From Aquipluma nitroreducens (GTDB lineage: Bacteria > Bacteroidota > Bacteroidia > Bacteroidales > Prolixibacteraceae), in NCBI RefSeq assembly GCF_009689585.1, contig NZ_AP018694.1, positions 3,611,001 to 3,675,000 of the forward strand: a stretch of DNA of 64,000 bases, read 5' to 3'. This document shows positions 63,388 to 64,000 of the stretch, piece after piece. Under the pieces are notes generated by a model, which saw nothing but the letters and a program-made list of their open reading frames with translations, searched no databases and was not told where the DNA came from. Position 1 is the stretch's first letter, and every line of letters begins with the position of its first letter. Position numbers and translations under genes: made by a program.

Positions 63388-64000
63388 ATGTTCGATAATG
63401 TAAAAATAGTCTATCATCAAGGCAAGCAATTTATTACGGATACGGCAAATGCCAAGGTTCCCGGAATTTTCAGAGGTCGTCCGGTGATTAGTTTCGAAAA
63501 GGTAAACGAAGCTGAGTTGGTCGATTTGTGTCCTGTTGATGCCATTTCGGGGAATCCGGTAAGCATCGACCTGGGAAAATGTACCTTTTGTGGCGAGTGT
63601 GCCAAACAATTTCCGAATAAGATCCGGTTCACGACCGACTATAAAATATCAACCAACGACCGCAATCGGTTGATCGTGAAAGAAGGCGATGAAGAACCGA
63701 TTGAAGTTGATCCCGAAAAGGTACGCAATGAAATTCGCCGGATTTTTGGCCGTTCATTAAAGCTGCGACAAGTAAGTGCTGGTGGCGATAACAGTTGCGA
63801 AATGGAACTCAATGCCGCCAACAATGTGCAGTTCGACATCAGTCGATATGGAATTGACTTTGTGGCTTCGCCGCGCCATGCCGATGGAATTGTGATTACC
63901 GGCCCCATCACTGAAAACATGGCTGAACCGTTGCAGATTTGTTACGATGCAATTCCCGAACCCAAAATCATTGTACTGGTTGGTACCGATGCCATTAGCG
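63388..64000 (+). CDS. hyfI: Ferredoxin / HyfI-like small subunit fusion (partial)
   Basis: 204 residues are visible before the window ends. Residues 1-80 form a ferredoxin-like domain: Cys48 (LCPVDAI) plus Cys65, Cys68 and Cys71 (CTFCGEC), enough for one [4Fe-4S] cluster; the second cluster's cysteines are absent. From about residue 125 it is NuoB/HycG-like (FDISRYGIDFVASPRHADGI). The proximal-cluster CNGC motif reads DNSC (134-137) and the GACA motif reads GTDA (199-202), so two of the expected cysteines are Asp. The N-terminus is a fusion of HyfH-like and HyfI-like parts. Confidence 0.85.
   Translation, partial: MFDNVKIVYHQGKQFITDTANAKVPGIFRGRPVISFEKVNEAELVDLCPVDAISGNPVSIDLGKCTFCGECAKQFPNKIRFTTDYKISTNDRNRLIVKEGDEEPIEVDPEKVRNEIRRIFGRSLKLRQVSAGGDNSCEMELNAANNVQFDISRYGIDFVASPRHADGIVITGPITENMAEPLQICYDAIPEPKIIVLVGTDAIS

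Noticed and set aside
54732-64000. A functional hydrogenase-4 or formate hydrogenlyase
   Set aside because: Subunit make-up matches, but the large subunit lacks the NiFe cysteines, and no formate dehydrogenase or maturation gene is in the window.
1-64000. CRISPR array, prophage or intact insertion sequence
   Set aside because: No regularly spaced repeats, no phage structural genes and no transposase were seen; the repeats present are palindromic and isolated.

Overview
The window is a stretch of Bacteroidota chromosome, most likely from the Bacteroidales/Marinilabiliales side (Prolixibacteraceae-like); the exact rank is an inference. The evidence is the gliding and type IX secretion genes (gldD, gldE, a DUF5103 plug protein), the mutY-ssb-gldE-gldD block beside HU and rng, a full Na+-NQR operon, Bacteroidota-type promoters (TTTG about 19-21 nt from TAnnTTTG), weak Shine-Dalgarno sites and moderate GC. 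I see no rRNA, CRISPR array, prophage or intact insertion sequence. There is one tRNA, Ser(CGA).

Layout. 1-9709: an inducible high-affinity K+ uptake operon, kdpF-kdpA-kdpB-(67-aa protein)-kdpC-(HAMP membrane protein)-kdpD-kdpE, with two KdpE-like direct-repeat boxes upstream. A structured repeat separates kdpA from kdpB. 9855-14884: a small cupin, then secreted carbohydrate-related proteins (ThuA-like, GH78-like rhamnosidase, GH43-like propeller). 14946-17217: the oxidative pentose-phosphate genes pgl and zwf. 17298-21483: the minus-strand run mutY, ssb, gldE, gldD, phosphopantetheinyl transferase. 21623-23619: HU, a 30-aa basic ribosomal-type peptide and RNase G. 23786-33318: tRNA-Ser, proline dehydrogenase, a Skp/OmpH protein, a GT2-like protein, an orphan L-arabinose isomerase, an aromatic-type PLP decarboxylase, acylphosphatase, a sensor kinase and a hydrolase. 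33422-39245: nqrABCDEF on the minus strand. 39433-45950: the T9SS plug protein, a PAS sensor kinase, P5C dehydrogenase, a DivIC/FtsB-like protein and YqgE. 45943-49658: a minus-strand housekeeping operon (amn, holA, rhomboid, gmhB-like, class IV aminotransferase-like). 49804-54585: an HSDR_N nuclease-like protein, a SulP transporter, an AT-rich patch with a secreted hydrolase, and a Crp/Fnr regulator.

54732-64000 (running off the window) is the most interesting part. It is an operon resembling group 4 energy-converting hydrogenases (Hyf/Hyc): two tandem HyfB-type antiporter subunits, HyfC, HyfE, HyfF, HyfG, and a ferredoxin fused to the small subunit. The large subunit lacks the cysteine pairs that bind Ni-Fe. 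In the visible part of the small subunit, two expected [4Fe-4S] cysteines are aspartates. It therefore looks like an energy-converting hydrogenase-related (Ehr) complex: an ion-pumping redox module of unknown electron partner, not a hydrogenase. A divergent Crp/Fnr gene and an FNR-like palindrome sit directly upstream.

Taken together, the window holds three ion-motive machines: Kdp (ATP-driven K+ import), Na+-NQR (quinone-linked Na+ export) and the Ehr-like complex. Several intergenic gaps and one gene end carry different palindromic, REP-like sequences.
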